This document shows, piece after piece, positions 11,088 through 21,899 of a stretch of 64,000 nucleotides of DNA. Position 1 is the stretch's first letter. Each line of letters begins with the position of its first letter. Origin of the DNA: Metabacillus lacus. GTDB lineage: Bacteria > Bacillota > Bacilli > Bacillales > Bacillaceae. Position numbers and translations under genes: made by a program. Under the pieces are notes generated by a model. It worked only from the letters and a program-made list of their open reading frames with translations. It searched no databases and was not told where the DNA came from. The stretch covers positions 62,001-126,000 of the forward strand of contig NZ_WKKI01000001.1 in NCBI RefSeq assembly GCF_009674805.1, given 5' to 3'.

Positions 11088-11112
11088 AAGGTACCTCTTT
11101 TGGAGGTACCTT
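11088..11112 (+). terminator. Perfect hairpin between proS and polC
   Basis: 10-base-pair perfect stem AAGGTACCTC/GAGGTACCTT with a 5-base loop. No T run follows (CAATGTTG), so it may be a weak or factor-assisted terminator, or a 5' structural element of the polC message; it lies 24 bases before the polC ATG. Confidence 0.45.
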
Positions 11113-11136
11113 CAATGTTGTTAAGGGGGTTATAAA

Positions 11137-14100
11137 ATGGATGGAGAGCTTTCCTTGCAGCACAGGGAACGGTTTCAGCTCCTTCTGCAGCAGATTGGCC
11201 TCACGGACGATCAATCTTTTCCTTATTTTCAAAATGGAGCTATTAAAAAGCTGACCGTAGAAAAGAAAAGCAAGAAATGGCATTTTGAATTTGCATTTCA
11301 TGAGGTTCTGCCGTTTCAAGTTTATCAGATATTCAAGGCAAGGCTTTCACAGGCCTTTTCACATATTGCGTCCACTACATTCTCAATAACTTGTACAAGC
11401 CAGGAAAAGTGCGCTGAACTAGCCCCTCAGTACTGGCAGGCATGTCTTGAGGACATTGATGAAATATCGCCTCCAATCCTTGCTCTTCTCAATGAACAGC
11501 TGCCTGTCATTCAAGGTGTGAAGCTTACTGTTAAAACCAGAAGTGCAACGGAAGCTACGGCTATCAAACGCCGTTATCATCTGCTCATTCAGGAAAGCTA
11601 TAAGCAATTCGGGTTTCCAGCATACCAGCTCGAAACAGAGGTTCAGCAGTCTGCTGAAGAGATAGAGCGGTTTCGTGAACTAAAAGAGCAGGAAGATCAG
11701 CAAAAAGCACTTCTGGCTGTGACTGAAATGGAAAAAGAGAAAGAAGCCGGGCAGTCAGGAGAACCTTCGGGACCTGTTATGATTGGCTACCCTATTAAAG
11801 CAGGCGAAGAAATTAAAACCATTCAGAGCATAGAAGATGAAGAGAGAAGAATTGTGGTTCAAGGCTATGTGTTTGATGCAGAGACAAAAGAGCTTCGGAG
11901 CGGGCGAACACTGGCCACTTTCAAAATCACCGATTATACGAGCTCTATCATGGTCAAAATGTTTGCAAGAGACAAAGAAGATGCGGCTCTTCTGCAAAAT
12001 GTAAAAAAAGGAATGTGGCTGAAGGCGCGGGGAAGCATTCAAAATGATACATTTGTCAGAGATTTGGTCATGATTGCAAATGACATAAATGAAATACAGG
12101 CTGAAGAGCGCAAGGATACTGCTCCGGAAGGTGAAAAACGAGTTGAGCTGCACCTTCATTCTCCAATGAGCCAAATGGATGCAGTTACGTCGATCAGCAA
12201 ATACGTAGCACAGGCTAAAAAATGGGGACACAAGGCAATAGCATTAACAGATCACGGCGTTGCTCAATCTTTTCCGGAAGCTTATTCTGCCGGAAAGAAA
12301 AACGGAATCAAAATACTATTTGGTGTCGAAGCAAACCTTGTAGATGACGGGGTGCCTATTGCCTATAATGACGCGAATATACACCTCGATGATGCAGCTT
12401 ATATTGTTTTTGACGTAGAAACGACTGGTCTGTCGGCTGTGTACGATACCATCATTGAGCTTGCCGCCGTTAAAATAAAAGACGGTGAAATTGTGGACAG
12501 GTTTGAGTCTTTTGCAAATCCTCATCATCCACTGTCCGCCACTACGATTGACCTGACCGGAATAACAGATGATATGGTCAGAAATGCCCCGGAAGTAGAA
12601 GAGGTTTTGAGAAGATTCAAAGAATGGATAGGCAATGATATTCTCGTTGCCCACAATGCAAGCTTTGATATGGGCTTCCTGAATGCCGGATATAAAAAGC
12701 TGCTGAAAGCACCAAAAGCCGGTAATCCTGTCATTGATACGCTTGAACTTGCAAGGCTGCTGTATCCTGATTTGAAGAATCATAGACTGAACACTCTATG
12801 CAAAAGGTTTGATATCGACCTTACTCAGCATCACAGGGCTATTTATGACGCTGAAGCAACAGGCTATCTATTGCTGAAAATGTTAAAGGATGCTACTGAG
12901 AAAGGCATACAGAACCATAACCAGTTTAATGATTTTATGGGACAGGGTAACGCTTATCAGCGCTCAAGGCCCCATCATGTAACACTGATGGCTCAAAATG
13001 AGATCGGATTGAAAAATCTCTTTAAACTCGTCTCGCTCTCACATATTCAGTATTTCTTCAGAGTTCCGCGAATTCCCCGCTCTGTACTCCAAAAGCACAG
13101 AGAAGGATTGCTCGTTGGATCTGCATGTGACAAGGGAGAAGTATTTGAAGGAATGATGCAAAAATCTCCTGAAGAAGTTGAAGAAGCCGCTGCTTTTTAT
13201 GATTATCTGGAGGTTCAGCCGCCTGAAGTTTATCAGCATCTAATAGAGCTGGACTATATTAAGGATGAATTCTCACTAAAAGAAATCATCTCCAATATTG
13301 TTTCTCTGGGCGAAAAGCTGGGAAAACCCGTAGCAGCTACAGGTAATGTCCATTACCTTAACGAAGAGGACAAAATATACAGGCAGATTTTAGTCAGTTC
13401 TCAGGGTGGGGCAAATCCGCTTAACAGGCATAAATTGCCCGACGTGCATTTCAGGACTACAAATGAAATGCTGGACTGCTTCTCTTTTCTGGATAAAGAA
13501 ACAGCCAAAAAAATTGTTGTTGACAATCCTCAGCTGATTACGGACATGGTTGAAGATGTAAAGCCGATCAAGGATGATTTGTACACTCCTAAAATTGAGG
13601 GTGCAGATGAGGAAATGAGGGAAATGAGCTACTCCATGGCGAGGAGAATATATGGGGATGAGCTCCCTGAGCTGGTGGAAGCAAGACTTGAAAAGGAACT
13701 GAAAAGCATAATTGGACATGGGTTTGCGGTAATCTACCTGATCTCCCATAAGCTGGTGAAAAAGTCGCTTGATGATGGATATCTGGTTGGCTCAAGGGGG
13801 TCGGTTGGTTCATCCTTTGTTGCAACCATGACTGAGATCACAGAAGTAAACCCCCTGCCGCCGCACTATGTGTGTCCAAACTGCAAAAAATCGGAGTTCT
13901 TTAATGACGGATCAGTCGGTTCAGGATTTGACCTGCCTGACAAGGATTGTCCCCAATGCGGAACAAAGTATGTGAAGGACGGCCATGATATTCCTTTCGA
14001 AACGTTTCTTGGATTTAAAGGAGACAAAGTGCCTGATATTGATTTGAATTTCTCAGGCGAATATCAGCCGAAAGCTCATAATTATACGAAAGACTTGTTT

Positions 14101-15453
14101 GGTGAAGAATATGTATACCGCGCAGGTACGATCGGAACGGTTGCTGAAAAAACAGCGTACGGCTATGTGAAAGGATATGCTGGAGACCACAACCTGCACC
14201 TTCGGAATGCGGAAATAGACCGTCTTGTTCAGGGCTGTACAGGTGTGAAACGGACGACGGGACAACATCCCGGGGGGATCATTGTAGTTCCGGATTATAT
14301 GGATATTTACGATTTTTCTCCGATTCAGTTCCCGGCAGATGCTGCAGGATCAGAATGGAAAACAACACACTTCGATTTTCACTCTATCCATGATAATCTT
14401 TTAAAGCTGGATATTCTGGGACACGATGATCCGACAGTGATCAGAATGCTTCAGGATCTCAGTGGAATTGATCCTAAAACCATTCCTACGGATGACCCTG
14501 AAGTGATGAAGATATTCAGCGGAACAGAATCCCTCGGTGTGACACAGGAACAAATACTGTGTAAAACAGGTACACTTGGCATACCGGAGTTTGGTACGCG
14601 CTTTGTACGACAAATGCTTGAGGATACAAAGCCAACGACTTTTTCGGAACTTGTTCAAATTTCCGGTTTGTCTCACGGAACTGATGTATGGCTCGGAAAT
14701 GCTCAGGAATTAATTCATAACGGGACATGCACGCTCAGCGATGTAATTGGATGCCGTGATGACATCATGGTTTATTTAATCTATCAGGGGCTGGAACCAT
14801 CTCTGGCGTTCAAAATCATGGAATCAGTCCGTAAAGGTAAAGGGCTGACTCCTGAGATGGAAGAAGAAATGAAAAAGAATAACGTTCCTGCCTGGTACAT
14901 TGACAGCTGCCTGAAGATTAAGTATATGTTCCCCAAAGCGCATGCTGCCGCATACGTGCTGATGGCGGTCAGAATCGCTTACTTCAAAGTTCATCTGCCT
15001 CTTTTATACTATGCAGCTTATTTTACTGTCAGAGCGGACGACTTTGAAATTGACACAATGATTAAGGGCTCAGCTGCCATCAAGGCAAAAATTGAAGAAA
15101 TTAATGCAAAGGGGCTTGATGCCTCTACAAAAGAAAAAAACCTCTTAACTGTTCTGGAAATTTCACTTGAAATGAGCGAACGAGGCTACTCCCTTCAGAA
15201 AGTGGATCTCTACCGGTCCAGTGCTTCTGAATTTATTATTGACGGGGACACCTTGATTCCGCCTTTCAATTCTATTCCGGGACTCGGTACCAACGTAGCG
15301 TTAAATATTGTTAAAGCAAGGCAAGAAGGAGAGTTTCTATCCAAAGAAGACCTTCAGCAGAGGGGCAAGGTATCTAAAACGCTTATAGAGTATCTTGATA
15401 ACCACGGCTGTCTGGAAGCACTTCCGGATCAAAATCAGCTTTCCTTATTCTAG
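11137..15453 (+). CDS. polC: DNA polymerase III alpha subunit, PolC type
   Basis: Main replicative polymerase of low-GC Gram-positives with built-in 3'-5' proofreading. Domains in the 1438-residue protein: N-terminal region and OB fold (to about 330), PHP domain beginning at [14 protein letters not shown] (about 335) and interrupted by the DEDD exonuclease (FDVETTGL near 424, HNASFDMGF near 507, [11 protein letters not shown] near 566), then the palm with [12 protein letters not shown] (about 967) and [12 protein letters not shown] (about 1041). The extreme C-terminus QLSLF is a beta-clamp binding motif. AAGGGGGTTATAA precedes the ATG. Length equals the B. subtilis enzyme. Confidence 0.99.
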   Translation: MDGELSLQHRERFQLLLQQIGLTDDQSFPYFQNGAIKKLTVEKKSKKWHFEFAFHEVLPFQVYQIFKARLSQAFSHIASTTFSITCTSQEKCAELAPQYWQACLEDIDEISPPILALLNEQLPVIQGVKLTVKTRSATEATAIKRRYHLLIQESYKQFGFPAYQLETEVQQSAEEIERFRELKEQEDQQKALLAVTEMEKEKEAGQSGEPSGPVMIGYPIKAGEEIKTIQSIEDEERRIVVQGYVFDAETKELRSGRTLATFKITDYTSSIMVKMFARDKEDAALLQNVKKGMWLKARGSIQNDTFVRDLVMIANDINEIQAEERKDTAPEGEKRVELHLHSPMSQMDAVTSISKYVAQAKKWGHKAIALTDHGVAQSFPEAYSAGKKNGIKILFGVEANLVDDGVPIAYNDANIHLDDAAYIVFDVETTGLSAVYDTIIELAAVKIKDGEIVDRFESFANPHHPLSATTIDLTGITDDMVRNAPEVEEVLRRFKEWIGNDILVAHNASFDMGFLNAGYKKLLKAPKAGNPVIDTLELARLLYPDLKNHRLNTLCKRFDIDLTQHHRAIYDAEATGYLLLKMLKDATEKGIQNHNQFNDFMGQGNAYQRSRPHHVTLMAQNEIGLKNLFKLVSLSHIQYFFRVPRIPRSVLQKHREGLLVGSACDKGEVFEGMMQKSPEEVEEAAAFYDYLEVQPPEVYQHLIELDYIKDEFSLKEIISNIVSLGEKLGKPVAATGNVHYLNEEDKIYRQILVSSQGGANPLNRHKLPDVHFRTTNEMLDCFSFLDKETAKKIVVDNPQLITDMVEDVKPIKDDLYTPKIEGADEEMREMSYSMARRIYGDELPELVEARLEKELKSIIGHGFAVIYLISHKLVKKSLDDGYLVGSRGSVGSSFVATMTEITEVNPLPPHYVCPNCKKSEFFNDGSVGSGFDLPDKDCPQCGTKYVKDGHDIPFETFLGFKGDKVPDIDLNFSGEYQPKAHNYTKDLFGEEYVYRAGTIGTVAEKTAYGYVKGYAGDHNLHLRNAEIDRLVQGCTGVKRTTGQHPGGIIVVPDYMDIYDFSPIQFPADAAGSEWKTTHFDFHSIHDNLLKLDILGHDDPTVIRMLQDLSGIDPKTIPTDDPEVMKIFSGTESLGVTQEQILCKTGTLGIPEFGTRFVRQMLEDTKPTTFSELVQISGLSHGTDVWLGNAQELIHNGTCTLSDVIGCRDDIMVYLIYQGLEPSLAFKIMESVRKGKGLTPEMEEEMKKNNVPAWYIDSCLKIKYMFPKAHAAAYVLMAVRIAYFKVHLPLLYYAAYFTVRADDFEIDTMIKGSAAIKAKIEEINAKGLDASTKEKNLLTVLEISLEMSERGYSLQKVDLYRSSASEFIIDGDTLIPPFNSIPGLGTNVALNIVKARQEGEFLSKEDLQQRGKVSKTLIEYLDNHGCLEALPDQNQLSLF

Positions 15454-15461
15454 GATTACAT

Positions 15462-15490
15462 TTGCATAAAAAACCTGGTTATGTTATATT
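15462..15490 (+). promoter_or_regulatory. Sigma-A promoter of the rimP-nusA-infB operon
   Basis: TTGCAT (15462-15467), a 17-base spacer, and TATATT (15485-15490) preceded by an extended TGT. Predicted start near 15497, leaving a leader of about 165 bases that holds two hairpins. Confidence 0.75.
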
Positions 15491-15519
15491 TTTTATGGAA
15501 ATGCTATGCATACGAGGAC

Positions 15520-15548
15520 AAAGAGTGGGGAAACCCGCTCTTTCTTAT
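15520..15548 (+). terminator. Leader hairpin 1 (terminator-like)
   Basis: 10-base-pair stem AAAGAGTGGG/CCCGCTCTTT (one G-U) with a GAAA tetraloop and a broken T run (TTTCTTATT). It lies 20 bases downstream of the predicted start, so it could end polC transcripts or attenuate the nusA operon. Confidence 0.6.
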
Positions 15549-15592
15549 TGATGGAGCTTGTTAAGTTATTTTCGATAGCCGTACATACCATT

Positions 15593-15616
15593 CCCTGCTG
15601 AATAAGCAGGGTTTTT
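15593..15616 (+). terminator. Leader hairpin 2, candidate NusA-dependent attenuator
   Basis: Stem CCCTGCT/AGCAGGG with a 5-base loop and only five T before a C. This weak terminator lies about 35 bases before the rimP Shine-Dalgarno. CAGCAG directly after the T run (15617-15622) could pair with CTGCTG in the 5' arm and its loop side, giving an alternative fold. Confidence 0.6.
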
Positions 15617-15662
15617 CAGCAGAGTACGGGTTTAATTTTGCTTCTATCAAAAGGAGGAAATC

Positions 15663-16133
15663 ATGAGTAAAAAAGTAACTGAAACAGTTGAAGAACTGGT
15701 TAACCCTATTTTAAATGAGCTGCACCTTGAATTAGCGGATCTTGAATATGTAAAAGAGGGAAAAAACTGGTTCCTTCGTGTGTATATTGATTCTGAAAAA
15801 GGTGTCGACATAGAAGAATGCGGTGTTGTCAGTGAACGGCTGAGTGAAAAGCTCGATGAAATAGACCCTATTCCGCATAATTATTTTTTAGAAGTATCTT
15901 CTCCCGGAGCAGAGCGCCCGCTTAAAAAGGAAGCAGACTACAAAAAGGCTGTCGGCAAGCAAGTGTCTGTGAAAACATATGAGCCGATTGATGGAGAAAA
16001 GCTCTTTGAAGGAGAATTGCTCTCTTATAATGGCGAACTTATCGTAGTTGAGATGAAAATCAAGACAAGAAGAAAACGAGTGGAGATTCCTTTTGAAAAA
16101 ATTGCGAATGCCAGACTGGCCGTTACATTTTAA
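15663..16133 (+). CDS. rimP: Ribosome maturation factor RimP
   Basis: Needed for maturation of the 30S subunit, acting on the S12 region and the central pseudoknot. The 156-residue protein has the N-terminal alpha/beta domain ([24 protein letters not shown], about 22-45), the linker motif [16 protein letters not shown] near 75-90, and a C-terminal SH3-like barrel. AAAAGGAGGAAATC precedes the ATG. First gene of the nusA-infB operon. Confidence 0.97.
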   Translation: MSKKVTETVEELVNPILNELHLELADLEYVKEGKNWFLRVYIDSEKGVDIEECGVVSERLSEKLDEIDPIPHNYFLEVSSPGAERPLKKEADYKKAVGKQVSVKTYEPIDGEKLFEGELLSYNGELIVVEMKIKTRRKRVEIPFEKIANARLAVTF

Positions 16134-16214
16134 TTATGAAAAAGGTGCTAGCGTGCTGAAAGTACTGTTAAAACAGCCGGTAATGCATTAGATGATAAGG
16201 GGGAAACCGCAAAA

Positions 16215-17294
16215 ATGAACAGTGAATTATTAGATGCCCTGACCATTCTTGAAAAAGACAAAGGCATCAGCAAAGAAGTTATTATTGAAGCAATTGAAGC
16301 TGCCCTGATATCTGCTTATAAGCGCAACTTTAATCAGGCTCAGAATGTTCGTGTTGACTTAAACCGTGAAGTGGGAACCATGCGTGTATTTGCCCGAAAG
16401 GACGTAGTTGATGAGGTCTATGATCCGCGTCTGGAGGTTTCCATTGAGGAAGCAAGAAGCATCAATCCAAATTACTCTGTTGGAGATGTGCTTGAGATAG
16501 AAGTAACTCCGAAGGACTTTGGGCGAATTGCAGCCCAGACTGCAAAGCAGGTTGTTACACAGCGTGTCCGAGAGGCGGAGCGCGGAGTTATTTACTCCGA
16601 GTTCATTGACCGCGAAGAAGATATTATGACCGGAATTGTCCAGCGGATCGATTCCAAGTTCATCTATGTCAGCCTAGGTAAAATTGAAGCACTTCTTCCA
16701 GTTGCCGAGCAGATGCCAAATGAAAGATATCAGCCGCATGATCGGATTAAGGTCTTTATTACAAAGGTTGAAAAGACAACAAAGGGACCGCAGATTTTCG
16801 TATCGAGAACTCATCCTGGTCTTCTCAAGCGTTTATTTGAAATTGAAGTGCCTGAAATTTACGACGGAACAGTAGAAATTAAGTCTGTTGCGAGAGAAGC
16901 CGGCGACAGATCTAAAATATCTGTTCACTCTGAAAATCCGGAAGTTGATCCTGTCGGTTCATGTGTTGGTCCTAAAGGACAGCGCGTTCAGGCAATCGTC
17001 AACGAACTGAAAGGCGAAAAAATTGACATCGTACGCTGGTCAAATGATCCGGTTGAGTTTGTAGCAAACGCACTCAGCCCATCCAAGGTTGTAAGTGTTA
17101 ATGTGAATGAAACCGATAAAGCAACCACTGTAGTTGTACCGGACTATCAGCTGTCTTTGGCCATCGGTAAGCGCGGTCAAAACGCCAGATTGGCTGCGAA
17201 GCTTACAGGCTGGAAAATTGATATTAAGAGCGAGTCTGATGCAGCAGAAAGCAAGGCTGCAAGCGAAAGTGCAGATGCAGCCGAGCAAGAATAA
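16215..17294 (+). CDS. nusA: Transcription termination/antitermination factor NusA
   Basis: Binds RNA polymerase and stimulates pausing and intrinsic termination. The 359-residue protein has the N-terminal RNAP-binding domain (1-125), an S1 domain (about 130-200; GIVQRIDSKFIYVSLG), and KH1/KH2 (about 205-345; GSCVGPKGQRVQAIVNEL, AIGKRGQNARLAAKLTGW). As in other Firmicutes it lacks the C-terminal acidic repeats of the E. coli protein. AAGGGGGAAACCGC precedes the ATG. Located after rimP; see the leader for likely autoregulation. Confidence 0.98.
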   Translation: MNSELLDALTILEKDKGISKEVIIEAIEAALISAYKRNFNQAQNVRVDLNREVGTMRVFARKDVVDEVYDPRLEVSIEEARSINPNYSVGDVLEIEVTPKDFGRIAAQTAKQVVTQRVREAERGVIYSEFIDREEDIMTGIVQRIDSKFIYVSLGKIEALLPVAEQMPNERYQPHDRIKVFITKVEKTTKGPQIFVSRTHPGLLKRLFEIEVPEIYDGTVEIKSVAREAGDRSKISVHSENPEVDPVGSCVGPKGQRVQAIVNELKGEKIDIVRWSNDPVEFVANALSPSKVVSVNVNETDKATTVVVPDYQLSLAIGKRGQNARLAAKLTGWKIDIKSESDAAESKAASESADAAEQE

Positions 17295-17306
17295 GAGGTG
17301 ATTATC

Positions 17307-17582
17307 TTGAATAATCAAAGAAAAGTTCCACTGCGTAAATGCATTGTTACCGGCGAGATGAAGCCTAAAAAGCAGCTTGTCCGCATTGTGAGATCCAAAG
17401 ACGGGGAAGTGTCAATCGACCTAACAGGCAGAAAAAACGGGCGCGGGGCCTATCTGACTCTTGACAAGGAAACAATTGAAAAAGCTATAAAGAAAAGTGT
17501 GCTTTCAAGCCAGTTAAAAGCAGAAGTAAATGATACTATTTACGAAGAACTGCTGATCCTGGCTGAAAAGGAGCAGAAATGA
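17307..17582 (+). CDS. rnpM: YlxR/RnpM RNA-binding protein
   Basis: Small DUF448 protein; in B. subtilis YlxR (RnpM) binds the RNase P RNA and modulates its activity. I choose the TTG at 17307, six bases after GAGGTG, because the protein then begins with an [11 protein letters not shown] stretch as in relatives; a GTG at 17298 would lie inside the ribosome site. About 91 residues with the family motif [20 protein letters not shown] and KNGRGAYL. It overlaps ylxQ by four bases (ATGA). Confidence 0.92.
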   Translation: MNNQRKVPLRKCIVTGEMKPKKQLVRIVRSKDGEVSIDLTGRKNGRGAYLTLDKETIEKAIKKSVLSSQLKAEVNDTIYEELLILAEKEQK

Positions 17583-17881
17583 ATAATCAGCCCTGGTTTT
17601 CGTTATTGGGGTTGGCAAATCGAGCGCGCAAAGTTGTATCGGGTGAGGAGCTCGTTATTAAAGAAGTTCGCCAGTCTAGAGCAAAACTAGTCATACTCTC
17701 TGAAGATGCATCTGACAATACTGCTAAAAAAGTGACCGACAAATGTCATTTTTATCAGGTACCCCTTGTGAAAGTCGAGGATCGATACACCCTGGGACAA
17801 GCGATTGGCAAAGATGCGAGAGTAACTGTAGCAATAGTTGACCAAGGTTTTGCTGCAAAGTTGCGGAGCTTGCTCGATTAA
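17579..17881 (+). CDS. ylxQ: L7Ae-family K-turn RNA-binding protein YlxQ
   Basis: 100-residue protein of the L7Ae/L30e/S12e family; the B. subtilis homologue YlxQ (RplGA) binds K-turn RNA motifs, although its cellular target is unclear. The fold is visible in [24 protein letters not shown] (about 6-28) and [18 protein letters not shown] (about 31-48). It starts inside the rnpM stop, indicating translational coupling, and is followed after 19 bases by infB. Confidence 0.94.
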   Translation: MNNQPWFSLLGLANRARKVVSGEELVIKEVRQSRAKLVILSEDASDNTAKKVTDKCHFYQVPLVKVEDRYTLGQAIGKDARVTVAIVDQGFAAKLRSLLD

Positions 17882-17900
17882 TTTTTTTGGGGGTGAACGT

Positions 17901-20099
17901 ATGACAAAAATAAGAGTTTATGAATATGCAAAAAAACATAATGTTTCAAGTAAAGAGGTTATTACCGCGCTTCAAAGCTTCAATGTAGAAGTGAATAACC
18001 ATATGTCAACGATCGAAGAAGGAGCTGTAGGAAAATTGGACAGCAAATTCGCTAAACAGCAATCTGCTTCAACTGCTGCTGCACCTAAAGCAAGCGGCCA
18101 GCAGGATAAAAAGCCTGTTAGAAATGTGGCACCTAATCAAAATCGCGGCGAAAACAAAGATGCGGGCTTAAAAACCAAGCCTCAAAACAATAAGCCGAGC
18201 AAGCCGGGCGGTAACCGTCCTGGCGGCGCCGGAGGCCAAAACAATAAGAACAAAAAGAACAACAAAAACAACAACAAGCCACAGCAAAACAACAACAGAA
18301 ACAAAAAAGGCGCATTCCAAATGCCTTCTGAAAGGCCGAAAAAGGAACTGCCAAGCAAAATAACTTTTTCAGGTTCATTATCTGTTGGCGAGCTTGCAGG
18401 AAAGCTTGGGAAAGAACCAGCTGAAATCATCAAAAAGCTGTTCCTTCTTGGCACGATGGCTACCATTAATCAGGAACTGGATAAAGATACAATCGAACTC
18501 ATTGCCGGAGATTACGGAGTCGAAGTTGAAGAAGAAATCATCTTTGAATTAACTGAATTCGAAAAGTATGATGAGGAAGACAAGGAAGAACAACTATCAA
18601 TCCGCCCTCCTGTCGTGACCATCATGGGCCACGTTGACCATGGTAAAACCACTTTGCTGGATTCCATCCGCAACACAAAAGTGACTGCCGGGGAAGCAGG
18701 CGGAATTACTCAGCATATCGGAGCTTATCAAGTAACAGACAAGGACAAAAAGATTACGTTTCTTGATACACCGGGACATGCTGCATTTACAACAATGCGT
18801 GCCCGCGGAGCACAAGTAACCGACATTACCATCCTTGTAGTTGCGGCTGATGACGGTGTTATGCCTCAAACAATTGAAGCAATTAATCATGCTAAAGCTG
18901 CAGAGGTGCCAATTATCGTAGCGGTGAATAAAATGGATAAGCAGTCTGCAAACCCTGACCGAGTTATGCAGGAGCTTACAGAACACGGCCTTGTTCCTGA
19001 AGCATGGGGCGGAGAGACAATATTTGTCCCTATTTCTGCATTGCAGGGAGAGGGAATTGATGAGCTTCTGGAAATGATCCTGCTTGTAAGTGAAGTTGAG
19101 GAGTTCAAAGCTAATTCAGGCCGCCGTGCAACTGGTACAGTAATTGAAGCCCAGCTTGATAAGGGGCGCGGTTCCGTAGCCACCTTGCTTGTGCAGAATG
19201 GTACATTGCGTGTTGGTGATCCAATCGTAGTCGGAAACACGTTCGGCCGGGTACGTGCAATGGTAAATGATCTTGGCCGCCGTGTGAAAGAAGCCGGTCC
19301 GTCCACTCCTGTGGAAATTACAGGCTTAAATGACGTTCCAAATGCCGGAGATCAATTCATGGTATTTGAAGACGAGAAAAAAGCCCGTCAAGTTGGAGAA
19401 GCAAGGGCGCAGAAACAGCTTGCTGAACAGCGCGGCGAAAAAACGAAGCTAAGCCTTGATGATTTATTTGAGCAAATTAAACAAGGCGAAGTGAAAGACA
19501 TCAACCTGATTGTGAAAGCGGATGTTCAGGGATCTGTTGAAGCATTGGCAGCTGCACTGCAAAAAATTGAGGTTGAAGGTGTGAAAGTTAAAATCATCCA
19601 CACTGGTGTCGGAGCGATAACGGAGTCAGATATTATTTTGGCTTCTGCTTCGAATGCGATTGTAATCGGATTTAATGTGCGTCCTGATGGGAATGCTAAA
19701 CGTACTGCTGATGCTGAGGAGGTTGACATCCGCCTTCACCGCATTATCTACAAAGTAATTGAAGAAATTGAGCAGGCTATGCAGGGTATGCTTGATCCTG
19801 AATATGAAGAGAAAGTAATCGGCCAAGTTCTGGTCCGCCAGACATTTAAGGTGTCCAAAGTCGGAACGATTGCAGGATGTTATGTAACTGACGGGAAAAT
19901 CACCCGTGACAGCGGCATCCGCCTTGTCAGAGACGGCATCGTTATCTTTGAAGGGGAAATTGATACTCTAAAACGCTTTAAAGATGATGTAAAAGAAGTT
20001 TCACAAGGTTATGAGTGTGGTATCACAATAAAGAACTTCAATGACTTGAAAGAAGAAGACGTGATTGAAGCTTATGTGATGGAAGAAATTAAGCGCTGA
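17901..20099 (+). CDS. infB: Translation initiation factor IF-2
   Basis: GTPase that brings fMet-tRNA to the 30S initiation complex and promotes subunit joining. ATG at 17901 after GGGGGTGAACGT, giving 732 residues. Domains: N-terminal IF2N helix bundle (about 1-50), a low-complexity linker rich in Asn, Lys, Gln and Gly (about 67-140), a second IF2N (about 155-205), the G domain (GHVDHGKT near 243, DTPGH near 289, NKMDK near 343), then domains II, III and the C-terminal tRNA-binding domain. An internal Met (MPSERPKK, about 141) could give a shorter form. Confidence 0.98.
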   Translation: MTKIRVYEYAKKHNVSSKEVITALQSFNVEVNNHMSTIEEGAVGKLDSKFAKQQSASTAAAPKASGQQDKKPVRNVAPNQNRGENKDAGLKTKPQNNKPSKPGGNRPGGAGGQNNKNKKNNKNNNKPQQNNNRNKKGAFQMPSERPKKELPSKITFSGSLSVGELAGKLGKEPAEIIKKLFLLGTMATINQELDKDTIELIAGDYGVEVEEEIIFELTEFEKYDEEDKEEQLSIRPPVVTIMGHVDHGKTTLLDSIRNTKVTAGEAGGITQHIGAYQVTDKDKKITFLDTPGHAAFTTMRARGAQVTDITILVVAADDGVMPQTIEAINHAKAAEVPIIVAVNKMDKQSANPDRVMQELTEHGLVPEAWGGETIFVPISALQGEGIDELLEMILLVSEVEEFKANSGRRATGTVIEAQLDKGRGSVATLLVQNGTLRVGDPIVVGNTFGRVRAMVNDLGRRVKEAGPSTPVEITGLNDVPNAGDQFMVFEDEKKARQVGEARAQKQLAEQRGEKTKLSLDDLFEQIKQGEVKDINLIVKADVQGSVEALAAALQKIEVEGVKVKIIHTGVGAITESDIILASASNAIVIGFNVRPDGNAKRTADAEEVDIRLHRIIYKVIEEIEQAMQGMLDPEYEEKVIGQVLVRQTFKVSKVGTIAGCYVTDGKITRDSGIRLVRDGIVIFEGEIDTLKRFKDDVKEVSQGYECGITIKNFNDLKEEDVIEAYVMEEIKR

Positions 20100-20377
20100 T
20101 GATTGGATATGTGGAATTTGAATGCATGATTTACAATGCACATTCCCTTAAGGAAAAACGCGCAGTGCTGCAGAGAGTGCTGTCAAGGCTTAAACAAAAG
20201 TATAATATTTCCGTTGCCGAAATTGACCACCAGGATGTTTGGCAGCGGACTAAAATCGGCATCGCTGCTGTTACTTCCAGCAGAGCGAGCACAGAAAAAG
20301 AATTGCAAAGGGCCCTCGCTTTTCTGGATTCTTTTCCAGAATTGGAGAGGTCCGTAACAACTTATGATTGGTTTTAA
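20099..20377 (+). CDS. ylxP: YlxP (DUF503) protein
   Basis: 92-residue DUF503 protein, a conserved but poorly characterised member of the nusA-infB operon; a B. subtilis study linked YlxP to ribosome or RNA maturation only loosely. The start overlaps the infB stop by one base (TGATG). The family motifs IYNAHSLKEKRAVLQRVLSRLKQKYNISVAEID and GIAAVTSSRAS are visible. The C-terminal ELERSVTTYDWF tail is unlike E. coli proteins and suits the family. Confidence 0.93.
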   Translation: MIGYVEFECMIYNAHSLKEKRAVLQRVLSRLKQKYNISVAEIDHQDVWQRTKIGIAAVTSSRASTEKELQRALAFLDSFPELERSVTTYDWF

Positions 20378-20390
20378 ATGAGGTGATACT

Positions 20391-20750
20391 ATGAGCTTAA
20401 GAGCCAACCGTGTCGGAGAACAGATGAAAAAAGAGCTTGGTGAAATTATTGGCCGTAAAATTAAAGATCCCCGCATTGGCTTTGTTACAGTAACAGATGT
20501 ACAGGTTACCGGAGATCTTCAAATTGCAAAGGTGTATATTTCAGTGCTGGGCGATGAAGAACAGCGTGAAAATACACTAAAAGGCCTTGCTACCGCAAAA
20601 GGTTTCATCCGCTCTGAGATAGGACAAAGAATTCGCCTGCGCAAAACCCCTGAGATTCAATTCGAGTTTGATGAATCAATAGATTACGGAAACCGGATTG
20701 AAACGCTTATCCATGAAATCAATCGTTCAAGCGAAAAGACGGAAGACTAA
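20391..20750 (+). CDS. rbfA: Ribosome-binding factor A
   Basis: Cold-shock-linked 30S maturation factor acting near helix 1 of 16S rRNA. The 119-residue KH-type protein has [34 protein letters not shown] at the N-terminus and [29 protein letters not shown] near residues 65-93. GAGGTGATACT precedes the ATG. Last gene before the operon terminator. Confidence 0.98.
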   Translation: MSLRANRVGEQMKKELGEIIGRKIKDPRIGFVTVTDVQVTGDLQIAKVYISVLGDEEQRENTLKGLATAKGFIRSEIGQRIRLRKTPEIQFEFDESIDYGNRIETLIHEINRSSEKTED

Positions 20751-20763
20751 CACCATCACGAGC

Positions 20764-20796
20764 AAAGGATAGACACTTGTCTATCCTTTTGTTTTT
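20764..20796 (+). terminator. Terminator of the nusA-infB operon
   Basis: Stem AAAGGATAGA(CA)/(TG)TCTATCCTTT of 10-12 base pairs followed by TGTTTTT. Confidence 0.85.
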
Positions 20797-20820
20797 ACAT
20801 AATAATGACAACGGATATAA

Positions 20821-20976
20821 AAGCTTATTCCCGCTGAGGTGGATCAGGCTGCTGACACTCTGGCTGAGGCAAGAGCAAAAGAAATAGTTGATGAAGCCTT
20901 ATCAATGAACCGAATCAGTTACTTTTTAAACATGGAGGAGCCTTGTTATGATAGAAGGAGTATTGCTGCTGAATAA
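20821..20976 (+). other. Unassigned open frame between rbfA and truB
   Basis: A 51-codon frame, open from the TAA at 20818 to the TAA at 20974, that overlaps the truB start. The translation is Ala/Glu-rich and helix-like (ADTLAEARAKEIVDEAL near the middle). The only early start is a GTG at 20839 with no clear ribosome site. It may be a remnant of a gene, a tiny unrecognised protein, or chance. I recognise no family. Confidence 0.25.
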
Positions 20977-21868
20977 ACCGGCAGGAATGACATCACATGA
21001 TTGTGTAGCGAAAGCAAGAAGAATTTTGAGAACTAAAAAAATCGGGCATACCGGCACGCTTGATCCGGATGTATCCGGCGTTTTACCGCTTTGCATTGGC
21101 AGAGCTACAAAGATTGTTGAGTACTTAACGGCAGAAACGAAAACATATGAGGCTGAAGTAACGGTAGGGTATTCCACTACCACTGAAGATGCTTCGGGGG
21201 ATATCGTAGAAGAAAAAACTGTAGACAGGCAGATAACCGGCAAAGAGGCAGAAAACGTGCTGCTTTCTATGAAAGGTTTTATTGATCAAGTTCCTCCAAT
21301 GTACTCAGCAGTTAAAATTAACGGAAAAAAATTGTATGAATACGCACGCGCTGGACAAACAATCGACAGACCTTCAAGGAAAATTTTCATTAAGGAGATG
21401 ACCTTGCTTTCAGATGTGAAACAAGAAAACGGCAAAGCTGTCTTTTCCTTCCGTGTGTCTTGTTCAAAGGGTACTTATGTTAGAACGCTGGCAGTCATGA
21501 TTGGTGAAAAACTCGGCTACCCTGCACACATGTCCCATCTAGTCAGAACGGAGTCAGGCAGCTTTACTCTTGAGCAATGTCTAACATTTGAGGAAATGGA
21601 AGAGCTATTGGAAGAAGGAACTTTTCAAAATAAGCTGATTCCGATTGGAAAGGCATTGAATCATTTGCCCAATTATACGATAAGTGATACATTAGCAGAG
21701 AAAGTGAAAAATGGAGCTGTCCTAGAGCTGCCCGATTCACTGGCAGGGCTTGATGAAGAAGCATCTATTGCTGTATACAGCGAAAATGGAGCCTGTCTGG
21801 CTGTTTATAAGAAACACCCGGAAAAGCCGGGTATGATGAAGCCGTCTAAAGTGCTGATAATAAACTGA
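20948..21868 (+). CDS. truB: tRNA pseudouridine-55 synthase
   Basis: Makes pseudouridine 55 in the T-loop of tRNAs. The 306-residue protein carries the catalytic Asp39 in GHTGTLDPDVSGVLP, the N-terminal LLLNKPAGMTSHD motif, FRVSCSKGTYVRTLA near residues 168-182, and a C-terminal PUA-like region. GGAGGAGCCTTGTT precedes the ATG. It is followed after 31 bases by ribF, as in B. subtilis. Confidence 0.98.
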   Translation: MIEGVLLLNKPAGMTSHDCVAKARRILRTKKIGHTGTLDPDVSGVLPLCIGRATKIVEYLTAETKTYEAEVTVGYSTTTEDASGDIVEEKTVDRQITGKEAENVLLSMKGFIDQVPPMYSAVKINGKKLYEYARAGQTIDRPSRKIFIKEMTLLSDVKQENGKAVFSFRVSCSKGTYVRTLAVMIGEKLGYPAHMSHLVRTESGSFTLEQCLTFEEMEELLEEGTFQNKLIPIGKALNHLPNYTISDTLAEKVKNGAVLELPDSLAGLDEEASIAVYSENGACLAVYKKHPEKPGMMKPSKVLIIN

Positions 21869-21899
21869 GGCAGTATTACGATAAGAAAAGGTGAGCATA

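Noticed and set aside
17838-17900. Upstream extension of infB
   Set aside because: It overlaps the ylxQ end and lacks a ribosome site; ATG 17901 follows GGGGGTG and gives the normal N-terminus.
18100-18320. Apparent AAC/AAA repeat tract
   Set aside because: It is the Asn/Lys-rich linker of IF-2, normal for Bacillus infB, not a nucleotide repeat element.
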